From Bacteroidales bacterium (GTDB lineage Bacteria; Bacteroidota; Bacteroidia; Bacteroidales; JAADJA01), in NCBI GenBank assembly GCA_021740645.1, contig JAIOZL010000006.1, positions 62,001 to 126,000 on the forward strand: 64,000 bases of DNA. The letters are read 5' to 3'. The notes under the pieces are model-generated. The model searched no databases, was not told the DNA's origin, and was given only the letters and a program-made list of their open reading frames with translations. This document shows positions 1-9,098 of the stretch, in pieces (position 1 is the stretch's first letter; each line of letters begins with the position of its first letter). A program made the position numbers and the translations under genes.

Positions 1-353
1 GGGTTAGGCTGACCAATGCCTACATTGCCATTTAATGAGCTTACCAAATCGTTTCCGTTAATATTCCAGTCGCTATCACTTCCTCCACTAAATTGTTGCC
101 AGGCAAAACCATCATAAAAATAGAAGTTGTTGTCGTCAGTAACATAAACAAGTAAACCGGTTGCCGGGATCCCAATCAGGTCTCTCTCAGAAGCTGTCAT
201 TCTGGGAACAAGCATTCCTTTTTCGGTGCTCTTCACATCCAGCATTGCCGATGCATCAGCATCAGAACCATCGCTTGATACCGCCACCTGGGCGGATAGA
301 TTGACACTTACAATTAAACATAACGTTAGTGCCAGTATTATATAATTTTTCAT
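1..353 (-). CDS. Secreted tail-collar-type protein, N-terminal part (cut by window edge)
   Basis: The reading frame opens with ATG at 353-351 and runs off the left edge without a stop. It encodes a signal peptide (hydrophobic stretch ending LSAQ), then a segment rich in DASAMLDVKS, KGMLVPRMT and GLLVYVT, then GNVGIGQPN just before the edge. The visible part is clearly paralogous to the next gene upstream in the operon (390-1163): the two match closely along all of it, for example in the RMT-ERDLIG, ATGLLVYVT and QFSGGSD blocks. The start lies 36 bases after that gene's stop, so both are probably on one transcript. By analogy the missing part may carry a phage-tail-collar domain, but this cannot be seen. 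Such proteins are common as secreted or surface proteins in Bacteroidota and do not by themselves indicate a prophage. Function unknown. Confidence 0.75.
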   Translation of the reverse strand, partial: MKNYIILALTLCLIVSVNLSAQVAVSSDGSDADASAMLDVKSTEKGMLVPRMTASERDLIGIPATGLLVYVTDDNNFYFYDGFAWQQFSGGSDSDWNINGNDLVSSLNGNVGIGQPN

Positions 354-389
354 CGTATTTTTTTATAGATAAATAGCATGGGTTTTGAA

Positions 390-1163
390 TTATTGGCCAA
401 CTTTTTCCACTCCAAAAGCCTGGCCTATATTACGGGTAGTTAAGCCCGGGCCTGTGCCGTGGTGAACAGGTACCCTTCCCCTTAAATCAGGTAAGGCAAA
501 GGTAGAATACCCATTCCCACCATAATAAGTGCCTATCAGAGAAAAGAGAGCTGTATACTGGCTTATTTGCAAAAGCTGGCCATCACAAAAGGCCCAACCC
601 TGGGGTGCAAAATTGCCGGCAAACATGGCTATTTCTCCAATATAGGGGTCTATTCCTTTACTTTGAGATGGATATACGCCATTCAACGATATAATGTAAC
701 TTATTCCCAGCGAGGGCTGCATATTTGAACTTGCACCAAATGTGAGGGTTGATCCATTTCCACTGAAATTTGTTCCTTTAATTGTCCCATTTACATCCAA
801 TTTCTCGCTTGGATTGGGTTGTCCAATTCCTACATTTCCGCTTACGGCACTGCTCATGTTACTTCCATTAACTATCCAGTCGCCATCGCTGCCACCACTA
901 AATTGCTTCCAGGCAGCACCATCATAATAATAAAAGTTGTTATCACCTGTAACATATACCAGCAAGCCGGTTGCAGGTGAACCTATCAGGTCTCTTTCAT
1001 TTGCAGTCATACGTGGTATGAGCATTCCTTTGTCTGTACTTTTAACATCCATCATGGCCGAGGCATCTGCACTGCTGCCGTCGGGAGTAACAGCAACTTG
1101 CGCTGTAAGTGAAAAACTTGTCGTAATCAGAATGGTGATGAGTAGTAAATTTATTTTTTTCAT
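390..1163 (-). CDS. Secreted protein with phage tail-collar domain, short C terminus
   Basis: This 257-residue protein has a signal peptide (MKKINLLLITILITTSFS, cleavage near LTAQ). A Bacteroidota-type repeat segment follows, containing GNVGIGQPNPSEKLDVNGT at about 110-128, and then a tail-collar domain at about 175-245. The collar domain shows GEIAMFAGNFAPQGWAFCDG, YGGNGYSTFALPDLRGRVP and HHGTGPGL. The family (microcystin-dependent-protein/MdpB type) normally continues with a region containing a PxHxH motif. Here the stop comes only about a dozen residues after the collar core, at VEKVGQ. The bases between this stop and the next gene do not encode the missing region, so it looks like a clean short form rather than a fresh frameshift. 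It lies 29 bases downstream of the 1193-2632 gene in one operon. Role unknown; probably exported and possibly adhesive. Confidence 0.8.
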   Translation of the reverse strand: MKKINLLLITILITTSFSLTAQVAVTPDGSSADASAMMDVKSTDKGMLIPRMTANERDLIGSPATGLLVYVTGDNNFYYYDGAAWKQFSGGSDGDWIVNGSNMSSAVSGNVGIGQPNPSEKLDVNGTIKGTNFSGNGSTLTFGASSNMQPSLGISYIISLNGVYPSQSKGIDPYIGEIAMFAGNFAPQGWAFCDGQLLQISQYTALFSLIGTYYGGNGYSTFALPDLRGRVPVHHGTGPGLTTRNIGQAFGVEKVGQ

Positions 1164-1192
1164 TTTTTGTATGTTTAATTTGTTTATTCTTT

Positions 1193-2632
1193 TTACTTAA
1201 TAAATACTTTTTTATTGGCCAAAAGGCCATTGCTAATGACTTTAACGAGATAAATATTACTATTTACAGTCAAAGGAATTTTATTGGTTATACTTTTTGT
1301 TTGTGTATGCAAGACCGCTTTCCCATTCATATCGAAAACCCAAATTTGTGCTGAGAAACTCTTGTTTGTGAACTCAAGCACAGGGAAGTTTACAGTCAAA
1401 ATAGGACCACTGGCAAAGATGTCAATATCTCCTGTAAGACTCGCATTTTCCGGGTTAGTAAAATAGACAAGAAACCCTTTATCATTCCCGGATTTATAAT
1501 CGAAATGATATTCGGAATTTTGACGAAGATCATGAATTGCTGAACTTTCGGGATCGACAAGTAAAACGGGAGTATTGCTATCAAAACTTTCAATTTCTGA
1601 AGCATTGATTATATATTCTCCACTGGTACCAGCCCTGAAATAAAGGGGGACTATTTCATTGCCCTCAACAGCCGGAAGAGTATTAATAGCCAGGTTTTCA
1701 TTGTTGGATACAGTATATAAAAGCGGTACATCCGGACTATCAGTAAATATCTTAAAGACATCAAATGATCTGTCTACTTGCGGAGTGGCGTTTGAATTAA
1801 AACGAATTGCCGTTTGTGAAGAAATGCTGTTCCCTGAGACTTTTAATACAAGCAAAGCATCGTCAGCGAAATCCTTATAATAGGCCTGTCCACTGTATGA
1901 CCTGACATTATTATTAAAAACCAGTATGCCAGAACCAAAAGTTGCCCTGACAAAAAAGCCCTGCCCTGATGGGATAAACTGAGAAGTAGTATTGGCTAAT
2001 CCTCCCCCATTTATGTAATACACATAATCACCATTTGCACCAATGCTTGGGTCAAAAAGCCAGAAGGCTTCGTTAAGCTCAAATGGAATACTCACTGCAT
2101 CCCAATCTATTGCCGATGGATAGGGGTTTCCAAGGAGGTTCCAGCCTAATCCATTTTGAGTAAATGGCTTATATAAAGTACCGGTATTGGTTATCCCTGA
2201 AAATACTTCTGTGCTCGGACTGGCTTCAACAGACCATACATCGAACCCCTGCATAACACTCATATTAAATGTTTCCGATGTAATATCTGACCAATCATTG
2301 CTTGATTCATTATGATATTGAAGATAATCACCTAAAAACATTCCTGCATGTAAACTATTTACCGGAGAGGACAGGAGGTGCCATTTTGCTTCGGTTAAAT
2401 ACCGTTGCACGTTGGCCTGTCCGCCACCACTGTAAGTAAGGTTTCCTTTGTCAATTAGCGAGGCATCCCCAGTGGCATCCGATTCAAGCACCAGGTCACC
2501 ACTACTGAGGTCCAGTGTGCTTCCTGTGTTCACAGTAATATTCGTATTAGGTTCGACCCTTAATTCCTGAGCAGATATCCAGTATGCCGAGAAGAGGATT
2601 ACCAGGATTAAAGTAAATGTCTTTTTTTTCAT
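1193..2632 (-). CDS. T9SS-secreted surface protein of unknown function
   Basis: This 479-residue protein has an N-terminal signal peptide (MKKKTFTLILVILFSAYWIS, then AQEL). The middle contains a block often seen in large Bacteroidota surface proteins: WHLLSSPV near 83, GWNLLGNPYPSAIDWD near 165 and GQGFFVRA near 223. The last 70 or so residues fit a type A T9SS sorting domain: a beta-rich stretch with VFDMNGKAVL, then a lysine-rich end (NKKVFIK). The protein is therefore expected to cross the outer membrane through the Por machinery and be anchored or released there. It is the first gene of an operon with the two tail-collar paralogs downstream, so the three may form one surface structure (inference). 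No catalytic motif was recognised. Confidence 0.8.
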   Translation of the reverse strand: MKKKTFTLILVILFSAYWISAQELRVEPNTNITVNTGSTLDLSSGDLVLESDATGDASLIDKGNLTYSGGGQANVQRYLTEAKWHLLSSPVNSLHAGMFLGDYLQYHNESSNDWSDITSETFNMSVMQGFDVWSVEASPSTEVFSGITNTGTLYKPFTQNGLGWNLLGNPYPSAIDWDAVSIPFELNEAFWLFDPSIGANGDYVYYINGGGLANTTSQFIPSGQGFFVRATFGSGILVFNNNVRSYSGQAYYKDFADDALLVLKVSGNSISSQTAIRFNSNATPQVDRSFDVFKIFTDSPDVPLLYTVSNNENLAINTLPAVEGNEIVPLYFRAGTSGEYIINASEIESFDSNTPVLLVDPESSAIHDLRQNSEYHFDYKSGNDKGFLVYFTNPENASLTGDIDIFASGPILTVNFPVLEFTNKSFSAQIWVFDMNGKAVLHTQTKSITNKIPLTVNSNIYLVKVISNGLLANKKVFIK

Positions 2633-2934
2633 AGAGTTATGATTTATTTATAAGATTTTATGTTTTTGGCGTATGATTTATTCTGTATCAAAGTGAAATA
2701 TAATGTAATTATTAACAACTAAATGTACTTAACCCTTACCTGGCAGCTAAGAATTTATTAAAAATGTATGCCCTTGTTTTAAGAAAAAATATTAGTAGGA
2801 AAGCTGGTTATTTTGAACATTACAAATATACTATGGATGTTATATGCTCCTTGTTAAATGTTTGTTAAAAGGATAAGGGATTGTTCATTGTTAGTTTGAA
2901 TATTAACCAAAGCTATTTAATAATTAAATATCAT
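2633..2934. other. Intergenic region, 302 bases, no gene seen
   Basis: This AT-rich stretch separates two minus-strand genes. I see no convincing open reading frame or RNA. The minus strand carries TATATTTG at 2823-2830, which fits the Bacteroidota -7 consensus. It lies about 190 bases upstream of the 2632 start, so it is only a weak promoter candidate. Confidence 0.4.
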
Positions 2935-4389
2935 CTATTGATAGTGAATTATTTTCTGTATAAAAGTTGATTCTCCATTTTGCAATTTTGCAAAATAAAT
3001 TCCTGGACGAAGATGTGCAGCATTCCATTCAAGTGTTGCAGGTTCGTTCTTATATAATTCGGTATCAATTTTATCCACGATTTGCCCGGAGGTATTGTAA
3101 ATGGTCAATTTAATATCATCATCTATATTGAAATCCAAATGGAAGTTTGTCAATTGATTAAAAGGATTTGGATAATTATAAAACCTATTTGAATTGAGAT
3201 TGGTGTTGAAATCTATTCCGGTACTTCCTGGCCCGAGTTTTAAAGCAAACAGATCGTCCTGATTATATAAATAATAATCCAGTTTACCTGTAAAAAGGTA
3301 TCCTCCATCAGATGTTGGAACTCCCCCATACATTAATTCTTCATCTGAAATATCACCATAGAATTCTTCCCAGATAAAATTACCATCTCCATCAAATTTA
3401 ACAAGGTATACATCCCTGCTTCCTGAATATGAATCAGAATATCCTGAAGCGAGATAATTGCCATCCTCGGTTTCAAAGAGTCTAAAGGCATAGTCAACTC
3501 CTGCTCCCCCAAAAGTTTCTGACCAAATTACATTTCCGTAGTCATCAGTTCTTACTATAAATACATCAATTAACCCTGCACCAAACGACCATGTTTGGCC
3601 AGCAAAAATATATCCGTCGTCAGTTTCTGTCAAACAGTAAAAAACATCCTCATCTTCACCTCCAAACTTTTTTGTCCAAAGAGTATCTCCGTTATTATCT
3701 GTTTTAATTACCCATGCATCACCAGATTCAGGGTAGGGACTACTGTATGTATTTCCTGCTATGATATAACCGTAATCAGAAGTTTCTTCTACCCAATGTC
3801 CATAGTCCTGGTGCGTACCTCCATAAAGTTTTGTCCAAATTGTATCCAGACTAATATCTAGTTTCATAAGGTGAACCTGGTCGCCCATTTGGTATACTGA
3901 TGACCTGGATGAAACAATAAATCCCTGATCAACATTGGGCCGGATGCAATATCCCTGATCAGAGCTCCAACTGCCATACTTCATGGAAGCGATGGAATCG
4001 CCATTATCATCGATGTATAATATCCAAATATCAGATAGTCCATTGGCATCAGTACTTGTATAGCCCGTCATAACGTAACCGAAATACAATCCGGGACAAA
4101 TAGAAACAATCTGTTCATCCTGGGCTCCACCATAGGATTTTTCCCAGATGAGGTTGCCATTGTTATCCAATTTTGCAATATAAGCATCCCAATTGGTGTT
4201 TGATATTTCTGTTTTGCCAATAACGAGATATTCGCCTTCAGCAGCTTCTATACAATCAAATCCTACTTCATCCATGGTGTTGCCATATGATTTATACCAA
4301 AGACTGTCAGGTATCTGGCAAATGGCGGGAGATAACAATACTCCAAAATAATGAATTAGGGCCAGGCAAAGGAATTCTCTTGTTTTCAT
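2935..4389 (-). CDS. T9SS cargo protein with delta-60-like beta-propeller repeats
   Basis: This 484-residue protein has a signal peptide (hydrophobic to about residue 24, then CQIPDSLWYKSYGN). About seven repeats of roughly 50 residues follow, up to about 390. Each reads like DxxxDxGYIIAGxT...DxWxIKTDNNGDTLWTKxFGG, and this pattern is typical of the delta-60/propeller-like repeats found in secreted Bacteroidota proteins. Residues 400-484 form a type A T9SS sorting domain, with YNYPNPFN, LTIYNTSGQIVDKI and PGIYFAKL as landmarks. The repeat number and the lack of catalytic motifs suggest a surface scaffold or binding protein; the ligand is unknown. It stands alone, separated from the gene upstream by the terminator at 4427-4460. 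Confidence 0.82.
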   Translation of the reverse strand: MKTREFLCLALIHYFGVLLSPAICQIPDSLWYKSYGNTMDEVGFDCIEAAEGEYLVIGKTEISNTNWDAYIAKLDNNGNLIWEKSYGGAQDEQIVSICPGLYFGYVMTGYTSTDANGLSDIWILYIDDNGDSIASMKYGSWSSDQGYCIRPNVDQGFIVSSRSSVYQMGDQVHLMKLDISLDTIWTKLYGGTHQDYGHWVEETSDYGYIIAGNTYSSPYPESGDAWVIKTDNNGDTLWTKKFGGEDEDVFYCLTETDDGYIFAGQTWSFGAGLIDVFIVRTDDYGNVIWSETFGGAGVDYAFRLFETEDGNYLASGYSDSYSGSRDVYLVKFDGDGNFIWEEFYGDISDEELMYGGVPTSDGGYLFTGKLDYYLYNQDDLFALKLGPGSTGIDFNTNLNSNRFYNYPNPFNQLTNFHLDFNIDDDIKLTIYNTSGQIVDKIDTELYKNEPATLEWNAAHLRPGIYFAKLQNGESTFIQKIIHYQ

Positions 4390-4426
4390 GTTGGTTAAAT
4401 ATTTGATTTTCGAATTCTAAAGATAT

Positions 4427-4460
4427 AAAAAAAGGTTGAACCAATATTTGATTCAACCTT
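4427..4460 (-). terminator. Rho-independent terminator of pruA
   Basis: On the minus strand, AAGGTTGAA pairs with TTCAACCTT around an 11-base loop and is followed by a run of seven Ts. It lies just downstream of the pruA stop. Confidence 0.75.
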
Positions 4461-4482
4461 AAAATTTCTATTAAAGAACTAC

Positions 4483-6114
4483 TTATTCCTCTTCCATAAA
4501 TGGATACCGGTAATCTTCAGGAGGTGCAAAATTTTCTTTGATAGTTCTTGGCGATACCCAACGAAGCAAGTTTAGGTAAGAACCGGATTTATCATTAGTC
4601 CCCGAAGCCCTGGCACCACCAAAGGGTTGCTGTCCAACGACGGCACCGGTAGGTTTGTCGTTGATATAAAAATTACCTGCTGCATTTAAAAGTTTATTGA
4701 AAGCGGTATCAATTGCCCATCTATCCTGGGCAAAAATTGCCCCCGTTAGTGCATAGGGAGATGTTTTATCCAAAATCTCAAGCGTTTCTTCATATTGATT
4801 AGAAGGGTAAACGTATATTGTCAAAACCGGGCCGAAGATTTCTTCATGCATAGTTTTATAATTCGGATCAGTAGTTACGATAACAGTAGGTTCAATAAAA
4901 TAACCTATACTTTTATCATAATTACCGCCGGCAATAATTTCGCATGAATTATCTTCTTTAGCATGATCAATATAGGAAGTGATCTTTTCAAATGCTACTT
5001 CATCAATTACTGCATTGATAAAGTTCCTGAAATCTTCCGGCCCACCAATCCTGAATGATTGCACATCGTCTACCAACATTTTTTTTACTTTGGGCCACAA
5101 ACTGTCCGGGATATAAGCCCGTGATGCGGCACTGCATTTTTGCCCCTGGTATTCGAATGCCCCCCTTGAGAGTGCAGTGGCTACTTGTCCTGGTTTTGCT
5201 GACTTATGAACCATAACAAAGTCCTTACCTCCTGTTTCCCCTACAATTTTGGGATAGGTATTATGAAGTGCTACATTGTCACCAATGGCTTTCCATATTT
5301 TTTTAAACACTTCTGTAGAACCTGTAAAATGTACTCCGACAAAATCGGGGTGGGTGGCCATTACCTTGCCACCAGCCGGCCCATTAACAAATACCATGTT
5401 AATAACCCCATCAGGTAAACCTGCTTCACGAAATATTTCCATTAGAATAGCTGCTGAGTAAACTTGTGTCTCGGCCGGTTTCCAAACCACCACATTACCC
5501 ATTAAAGCAGGCGCTGCAGGAAGGTTTCCGGCGATGGATGTAAAGTTAAAGGGGGTGATTGCATAAACAAATCCTTCAAGTGGACGTTGCTCCACCCTAT
5601 TCCAAATTCCTTTGTCAGAAATGGGCTGCTGTTGATAAATTTCTGCCATAAACTGGACATTAAAGCGGAAAAAATCGGCCATTTCGCAAGCCGCATCAAT
5701 TTCAGCCTGGAACACATTCTTAGACTGCCCCAGCATAGTCGCCGCGTTGATCTTTGCCCTGTAAGGCCCTGAAACCAATTCGGCTGCCTTAAGAAAAATT
5801 GCTGCACGATGGTCCCAGTCCAAAGCCTGCCACGAGGGCCGGGCTGCAAGTGCTGCATTTATGGCCTGGTGTACATGGTCAGACGTTCCATAATGATAAT
5901 GGCCTAAGAGATGCTGGGGGTCATGTGGTGGGTGGATTTCCCTGATGTCATTGGTTCGGACTTCCAGCCCTCCGATAAACATTGGTATATCGACCAGTTT
6001 ATTTCGCATAGCCTGAAGTGTTGACTTTAATTCAATTCTTTCAGATGATCCCGGCTTATATGATTTTATGGGTTCATTATAAGCTTTGGGGACTGTAAAT
6101 ATTCCTCTTGACAT
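4483..6114 (-). CDS. pruA: L-glutamate gamma-semialdehyde dehydrogenase (P5C dehydrogenase)
   Basis: This NAD-dependent aldehyde dehydrogenase (EC 1.2.1.88) oxidises glutamate 5-semialdehyde/1-pyrroline-5-carboxylate to glutamate, the second step of proline breakdown. It is cytoplasmic. The 543-residue length is that of the monofunctional P5CDH family. Visible motifs are TPFNFTSIAGN near 187-197, WKPAE at 211-215, FTGST at 263-267, the general-base Glu293 in GETGGKDF and the nucleophile Cys327 in GQKCSAASR. The region near the C terminus (PFGGARASGTNDKSG) is also diagnostic. No proline dehydrogenase gene is adjacent, so the first step must be encoded elsewhere. The gene is monocistronic, with its own terminator downstream. 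Confidence 0.95.
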   Translation of the reverse strand: MSRGIFTVPKAYNEPIKSYKPGSSERIELKSTLQAMRNKLVDIPMFIGGLEVRTNDIREIHPPHDPQHLLGHYHYGTSDHVHQAINAALAARPSWQALDWDHRAAIFLKAAELVSGPYRAKINAATMLGQSKNVFQAEIDAACEMADFFRFNVQFMAEIYQQQPISDKGIWNRVEQRPLEGFVYAITPFNFTSIAGNLPAAPALMGNVVVWKPAETQVYSAAILMEIFREAGLPDGVINMVFVNGPAGGKVMATHPDFVGVHFTGSTEVFKKIWKAIGDNVALHNTYPKIVGETGGKDFVMVHKSAKPGQVATALSRGAFEYQGQKCSAASRAYIPDSLWPKVKKMLVDDVQSFRIGGPEDFRNFINAVIDEVAFEKITSYIDHAKEDNSCEIIAGGNYDKSIGYFIEPTVIVTTDPNYKTMHEEIFGPVLTIYVYPSNQYEETLEILDKTSPYALTGAIFAQDRWAIDTAFNKLLNAAGNFYINDKPTGAVVGQQPFGGARASGTNDKSGSYLNLLRWVSPRTIKENFAPPEDYRYPFMEEE

Positions 6115-6337
6115 GGCTTATTGTGTTTTGCTTTTTATTGTGATTTATATTGTTGATTTCTAAAAGAACTCAACAAAAATGTATGTATAAGGTTCATGTA
6201 TTTAAAAATTATTGCAAGTGAAAATTAATGACATACATTCTTGTTTTTTAATAGGAATAGAAAATTACAAATATTGAGGTATGAATTTGAAGTATTATCC
6301 TTTTCTTTGCTATTAAAATCCTGAATTTATATTTATT

Positions 6338-7459
6338 GTGAAACGAAAATTACTTTTCATCTTTTCAGTTATTATTTTGTTACTTTCATCTGTTTTTATT
6401 TTACCGAAACATATTGGCCGCTATTTTTACTGGAACTATGCTGACATTCGTGACCATATGAAATTTCCTAAACTTGATGTGAATAAAGGTGATCAAACTT
6501 ATCATTTTATAAAATCATACAGAAACTTTCCTTTTGAGGTTCCTTTTTCTTATTATCAGGAAGCTGCTCCCAGCGCTTTTGAAGCGTTTTTATCGGATCA
6601 TGAAACAGTTGCTTTTCTTGTGTTGAAAAACGATGTTTTAATTTATGAAAACTATTTTGCCGGTTTTGATTCCACTTCAATAATACCCTCCTTTTCAGTG
6701 TCCAAGGTTTTTTTATCTGCCCTTGTAGGGATAGCGATTGATGAAGGCTATATTTATAGCACAAGCCAATCTATTACTTTTTTCCTGAAGGAATTGCCAA
6801 AAGAATTTGATGCCGTCACCATTGACGATCTACTTAATATGCGTTCTGGTATCGATTTCGATGAAGCCTATAACACCCCTTTTGCTGATATGGCAAAATA
6901 TTATTATGGCACTGATCTGATGAAATACATTACCCAATTAAAAATTAAAGAACCACCCGGGATCAATTACGACTATGTAAGTGTGAACAGTCTCTTACTA
7001 GGCCTGATTGTGGAACGGGCAACCAATACTAAATTGAGCCATTACCTGGAAAAAAAGATTTGGGTTCCACTTGGAATGGAGTCGGATGCTTCGTGGAGTA
7101 TTGACAACGAAGAAGATCAAACCATTAAGGCGTTTTGCTGTATTAATGCAATTGCCCGCGATTTTTTGAAGTTTGGGAGTTTATATCTGAATCATGGCAG
7201 ATTAAATGAAAAGCAGATAATACCCGAAAAGTGGATTATAAAATCGACCTCAATTATAAATGATTCCCGCGATTCACAAGGATATTCCTATACTTATCAA
7301 TGGCGAGTGTTGGAGAACGGGACATTTTTTGCCAAAGGCATACTTGGGCAATATATTTTTGTTTACCCCGAAAAAAATATGGTTTTTGTTAGGCTAGGTG
7401 AATCTTATGCGGATGTCAACTGGGCGGAATTTTTTCTTGAACTATCTGATCAGATTTAA
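6338..7459 (+). CDS. Beta-lactamase-family serine hydrolase, membrane anchored
   Basis: This 373-residue protein starts with GTG; no ATG in frame fits better. A single N-terminal hydrophobic helix (about 4-23) acts as a signal anchor and puts the catalytic domain in the periplasm. The class C beta-lactamase/DD-peptidase fold is shown by the SxxK motif Ser120-V-S-Lys123, by the equivalent of the Tyr-x-Asn motif in YDYVSVNSLLLG near 214, and by GRLNEKQIIPEKW near 290. The YVS-x-N arrangement resembles the 6-aminohexanoate-dimer-hydrolase-like branch rather than true beta-lactamases. The substrate (an ester, amide or peptide) cannot be read from sequence. It stands alone between two minus-strand units. 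Confidence 0.82.
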   Translation: MKRKLLFIFSVIILLLSSVFILPKHIGRYFYWNYADIRDHMKFPKLDVNKGDQTYHFIKSYRNFPFEVPFSYYQEAAPSAFEAFLSDHETVAFLVLKNDVLIYENYFAGFDSTSIIPSFSVSKVFLSALVGIAIDEGYIYSTSQSITFFLKELPKEFDAVTIDDLLNMRSGIDFDEAYNTPFADMAKYYYGTDLMKYITQLKIKEPPGINYDYVSVNSLLLGLIVERATNTKLSHYLEKKIWVPLGMESDASWSIDNEEDQTIKAFCCINAIARDFLKFGSLYLNHGRLNEKQIIPEKWIIKSTSIINDSRDSQGYSYTYQWRVLENGTFFAKGILGQYIFVYPEKNMVFVRLGESYADVNWAEFFLELSDQI

Positions 7460-7508
7460 TTAAGAGTAATAATAATTTAGTCCGGGCAAAGAAATATGTG
7501 TCTACAAA

Positions 7509-8006
7509 TTATTCTTTTATAAAAAACTTTTCAAATTCAGGAAAATATAATTTTTCCCTTGCAACCTCTTCAGGATAAATGAAATATTTTACTTCGCCTT
7601 CACAACAAACCACATTATCAGTATTGACGAGTTGGGCATGTACATAGGCAATTCGTCTTTCTACCTTATCTATTTTAGCTTTTAGCAACAGGTTTCCTTT
7701 ATTCACATACACAGGCTTTTTATACCTTAAATTAAGGTTAGCTGTAACTCCTGCAGTTTTTAGTTTGATCTGGACACACCAACTGGCAATTTCATCCAGA
7801 AGAGTTGCCTGGATACCTCCATGAAGTACTTTCTTATAACCGGCAAAATGATCAGATGGTTCCCATGGCGATAATACGTACTCACCTTCTTCAAAGAAAT
7901 TCATTTTTAAGCCCAGATGATTGTTGGGTGAACATCCGAAACAGTTGTAGCCTTCCTGCTCGGTATAAGGGTTAAGAATTTGTTTTTTAGAAGTATGGTT
8001 TTTCAT
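7509..8006 (-). CDS. PaaI-family hotdog thioesterase
   Basis: This 165-residue single-domain hotdog protein is predicted to hydrolyse acyl-CoA thioesters in the cytoplasm. The N terminus has the CFGCSPNNHLGLKM segment (22-35) typical of one PaaI-like branch. The active-site helix carries HGG at 62-64 and Asp71 in LLDEIASW. The start lies 8 bases downstream of the MORN-repeat gene stop, so the two are probably co-transcribed. The natural acyl group is unknown. Confidence 0.85.
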   Translation of the reverse strand: MKNHTSKKQILNPYTEQEGYNCFGCSPNNHLGLKMNFFEEGEYVLSPWEPSDHFAGYKKVLHGGIQATLLDEIASWCVQIKLKTAGVTANLNLRYKKPVYVNKGNLLLKAKIDKVERRIAYVHAQLVNTDNVVCCEGEVKYFIYPEEVAREKLYFPEFEKFFIKE

Positions 8007-8014
8007 TAAAACGA

Positions 8015-8731
8015 CTACTTTTCTTTGCCTTCAATAAAGGTTGATCTTTTGAGCTCAAGTCCCCGGACATCAAATTCAACCCACTCGCCTGTTTTTTTTC
8101 CGCCAAGATATTGTCCTGATAATTTCAGTTTACCTGTAGGGTATAATTCTTTATAAGGCCCGTTAAGTATGTTGTCTTTATATGATTCTTCTTTTTGAAC
8201 GTTCCCATTGGGAAAGAAAAAATAATTGATGCCATCAAACATTCCGTTCTTATATTGATACTGGACTACAATTTTACCATTTTCGTCGAAATATTTTGAT
8301 AAGCCGTCCTTAAGGCCCATATTATAATCTGACTCTTCCTTCATCTTGCCATTTTCGTAATAGAGGAATTTCTTTCCATTATTTAAACCGTTTAAGTAAC
8401 AGGTACGGGCACTTGCTTTGTTGGCATCGTAATACTCAATTACCCATCCATGCAAGGTATCATTTTTATAAAACTCCTGTTTGGAGATGTATCCATTATT
8501 ATCGAAAAATACAAATATCCCATGCTTAAGCCCATTTTTGTACGTTTCAATATTGGTAACTGCTCCATTTCTTGATTCTTTTACAAAAGAACCGTGTTTT
8601 TTATCTTGTAAATAAAATCCCTTCTCTGTGTAGCTTCCAACCCTCTTTTCACTATAAACTTCTTCCTGAGATAGCAGAGGACCCGCACCAAAAAAAACAA
8701 CTATTACAATTAATAAAGCCGTATATTTCAT
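8015..8731 (-). CDS. Secreted MORN-variant repeat protein (YwqK-like)
   Basis: From ATG at 8731-8729 the protein is 238 residues with a signal peptide (MKYTALLIVIVVFFGAGPLLSQ). About eight repeats of 22-24 residues follow, of the form YKNGxKxGxxxxFxxNGxxxxxxxYKN. These are MORN-variant repeats, as in the 'YwqK antitoxin-like' annotations. A longer frame opens at 8764, but that codon sits inside the -7 box at 8762-8769, which rules it out as the translated start. The repeats fold as a beta-sheet and probably mediate binding at the envelope. The antitoxin label in databases is historical, and no toxin is adjacent. It is followed 8 bases later by the thioesterase. Confidence 0.8.
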   Translation of the reverse strand: MKYTALLIVIVVFFGAGPLLSQEEVYSEKRVGSYTEKGFYLQDKKHGSFVKESRNGAVTNIETYKNGLKHGIFVFFDNNGYISKQEFYKNDTLHGWVIEYYDANKASARTCYLNGLNNGKKFLYYENGKMKEESDYNMGLKDGLSKYFDENGKIVVQYQYKNGMFDGINYFFFPNGNVQKEESYKDNILNGPYKELYPTGKLKLSGQYLGGKKTGEWVEFDVRGLELKRSTFIEGKEK

Positions 8732-8761
8732 AGAAAATATATTTAAGAATTCGTTAATGCG

Positions 8762-8769
8762 CAAAATTA
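8762..8769 (-). promoter_or_regulatory. -7 box for the MORN-repeat gene
   Basis: The minus strand reads TAATTTTG, an exact TAnnTTTG. It lies 31 bases upstream of the ATG at 8731. No clear -33 TTTG element was seen. Confidence 0.55.
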
Positions 8770-8815
8770 GGCAAAGAAATTCCTACCACAAAACGAAAAC
8801 CTATTGAAAAATATA

Positions 8816-8823
8816 TATTTTTG
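8816..8823 (+). promoter_or_regulatory. -7 box for tRNA-Leu
   Basis: TATTTTTG followed by CACCC lies 15 bases before the tRNA. The tig promoter at 9099 has the same 13 bases (TATTTTTGCACCC). A start point near 8830 would leave a very short leader. Confidence 0.6.
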
Positions 8824-8838
8824 CACCCAGATTTAAAA

Positions 8839-8920
8839 GCGGGTGTGGCGGAATTGGTAGACGCGCCAGACTTAGGATCTGGTGCCGCAAGGCGTGGGGG
8901 TTCGAGTCCCTTCACCCGCA
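8839..8920 (+). tRNA. tRNA-Leu (anticodon UAG)
   Basis: The 82-base cloverleaf begins GCGGGTG and closes with CACCCGC plus discriminator A. The anticodon stem CCAGA/TCTGG encloses CTTAGGA, giving anticodon TAG, which reads CUN leucine codons. A class II variable arm (TGCCGCAAGGCGT region) confirms a leucine-type tRNA. The T arm is GGGGGTTCGAGTCCC. The CCA end is not encoded. Confidence 0.95.
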
Positions 8921-8927
8921 CTCATCG

Positions 8928-8954
8928 AAAACCCTGGCAATGCCGGGGTTTTTT
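8928..8954 (+). terminator. Terminator after tRNA-Leu
   Basis: AACCCTGG and CCGGGGTT pair around a short CAATG loop, followed by a T run. It lies 8 bases after the tRNA. Confidence 0.7.
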
Positions 8955-9098
8955 ATTAGGCTGATTTTTGCACAATCTTTTCTTAGTAATTTAAGAAGAA
9001 ATTCAGGCATTTGATTTGCAAATGATTCTAACTTTGGTACAACTTTTTTGGTATTTGAAATGTTTTGTCTTCATGGGATTTAGTTCTAAATAATTGAC

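Noticed and set aside
1-1163. Possible prophage because of tail-collar domains
   Set aside because: There are no capsid, terminase, integrase or lysis genes. Signal peptides and a T9SS cargo neighbour fit surface proteins better.
8839-8920. Integration site at tRNA-Leu
   Set aside because: No integrase gene and no repeat of the tRNA 3' end was seen downstream. Housekeeping genes follow directly.
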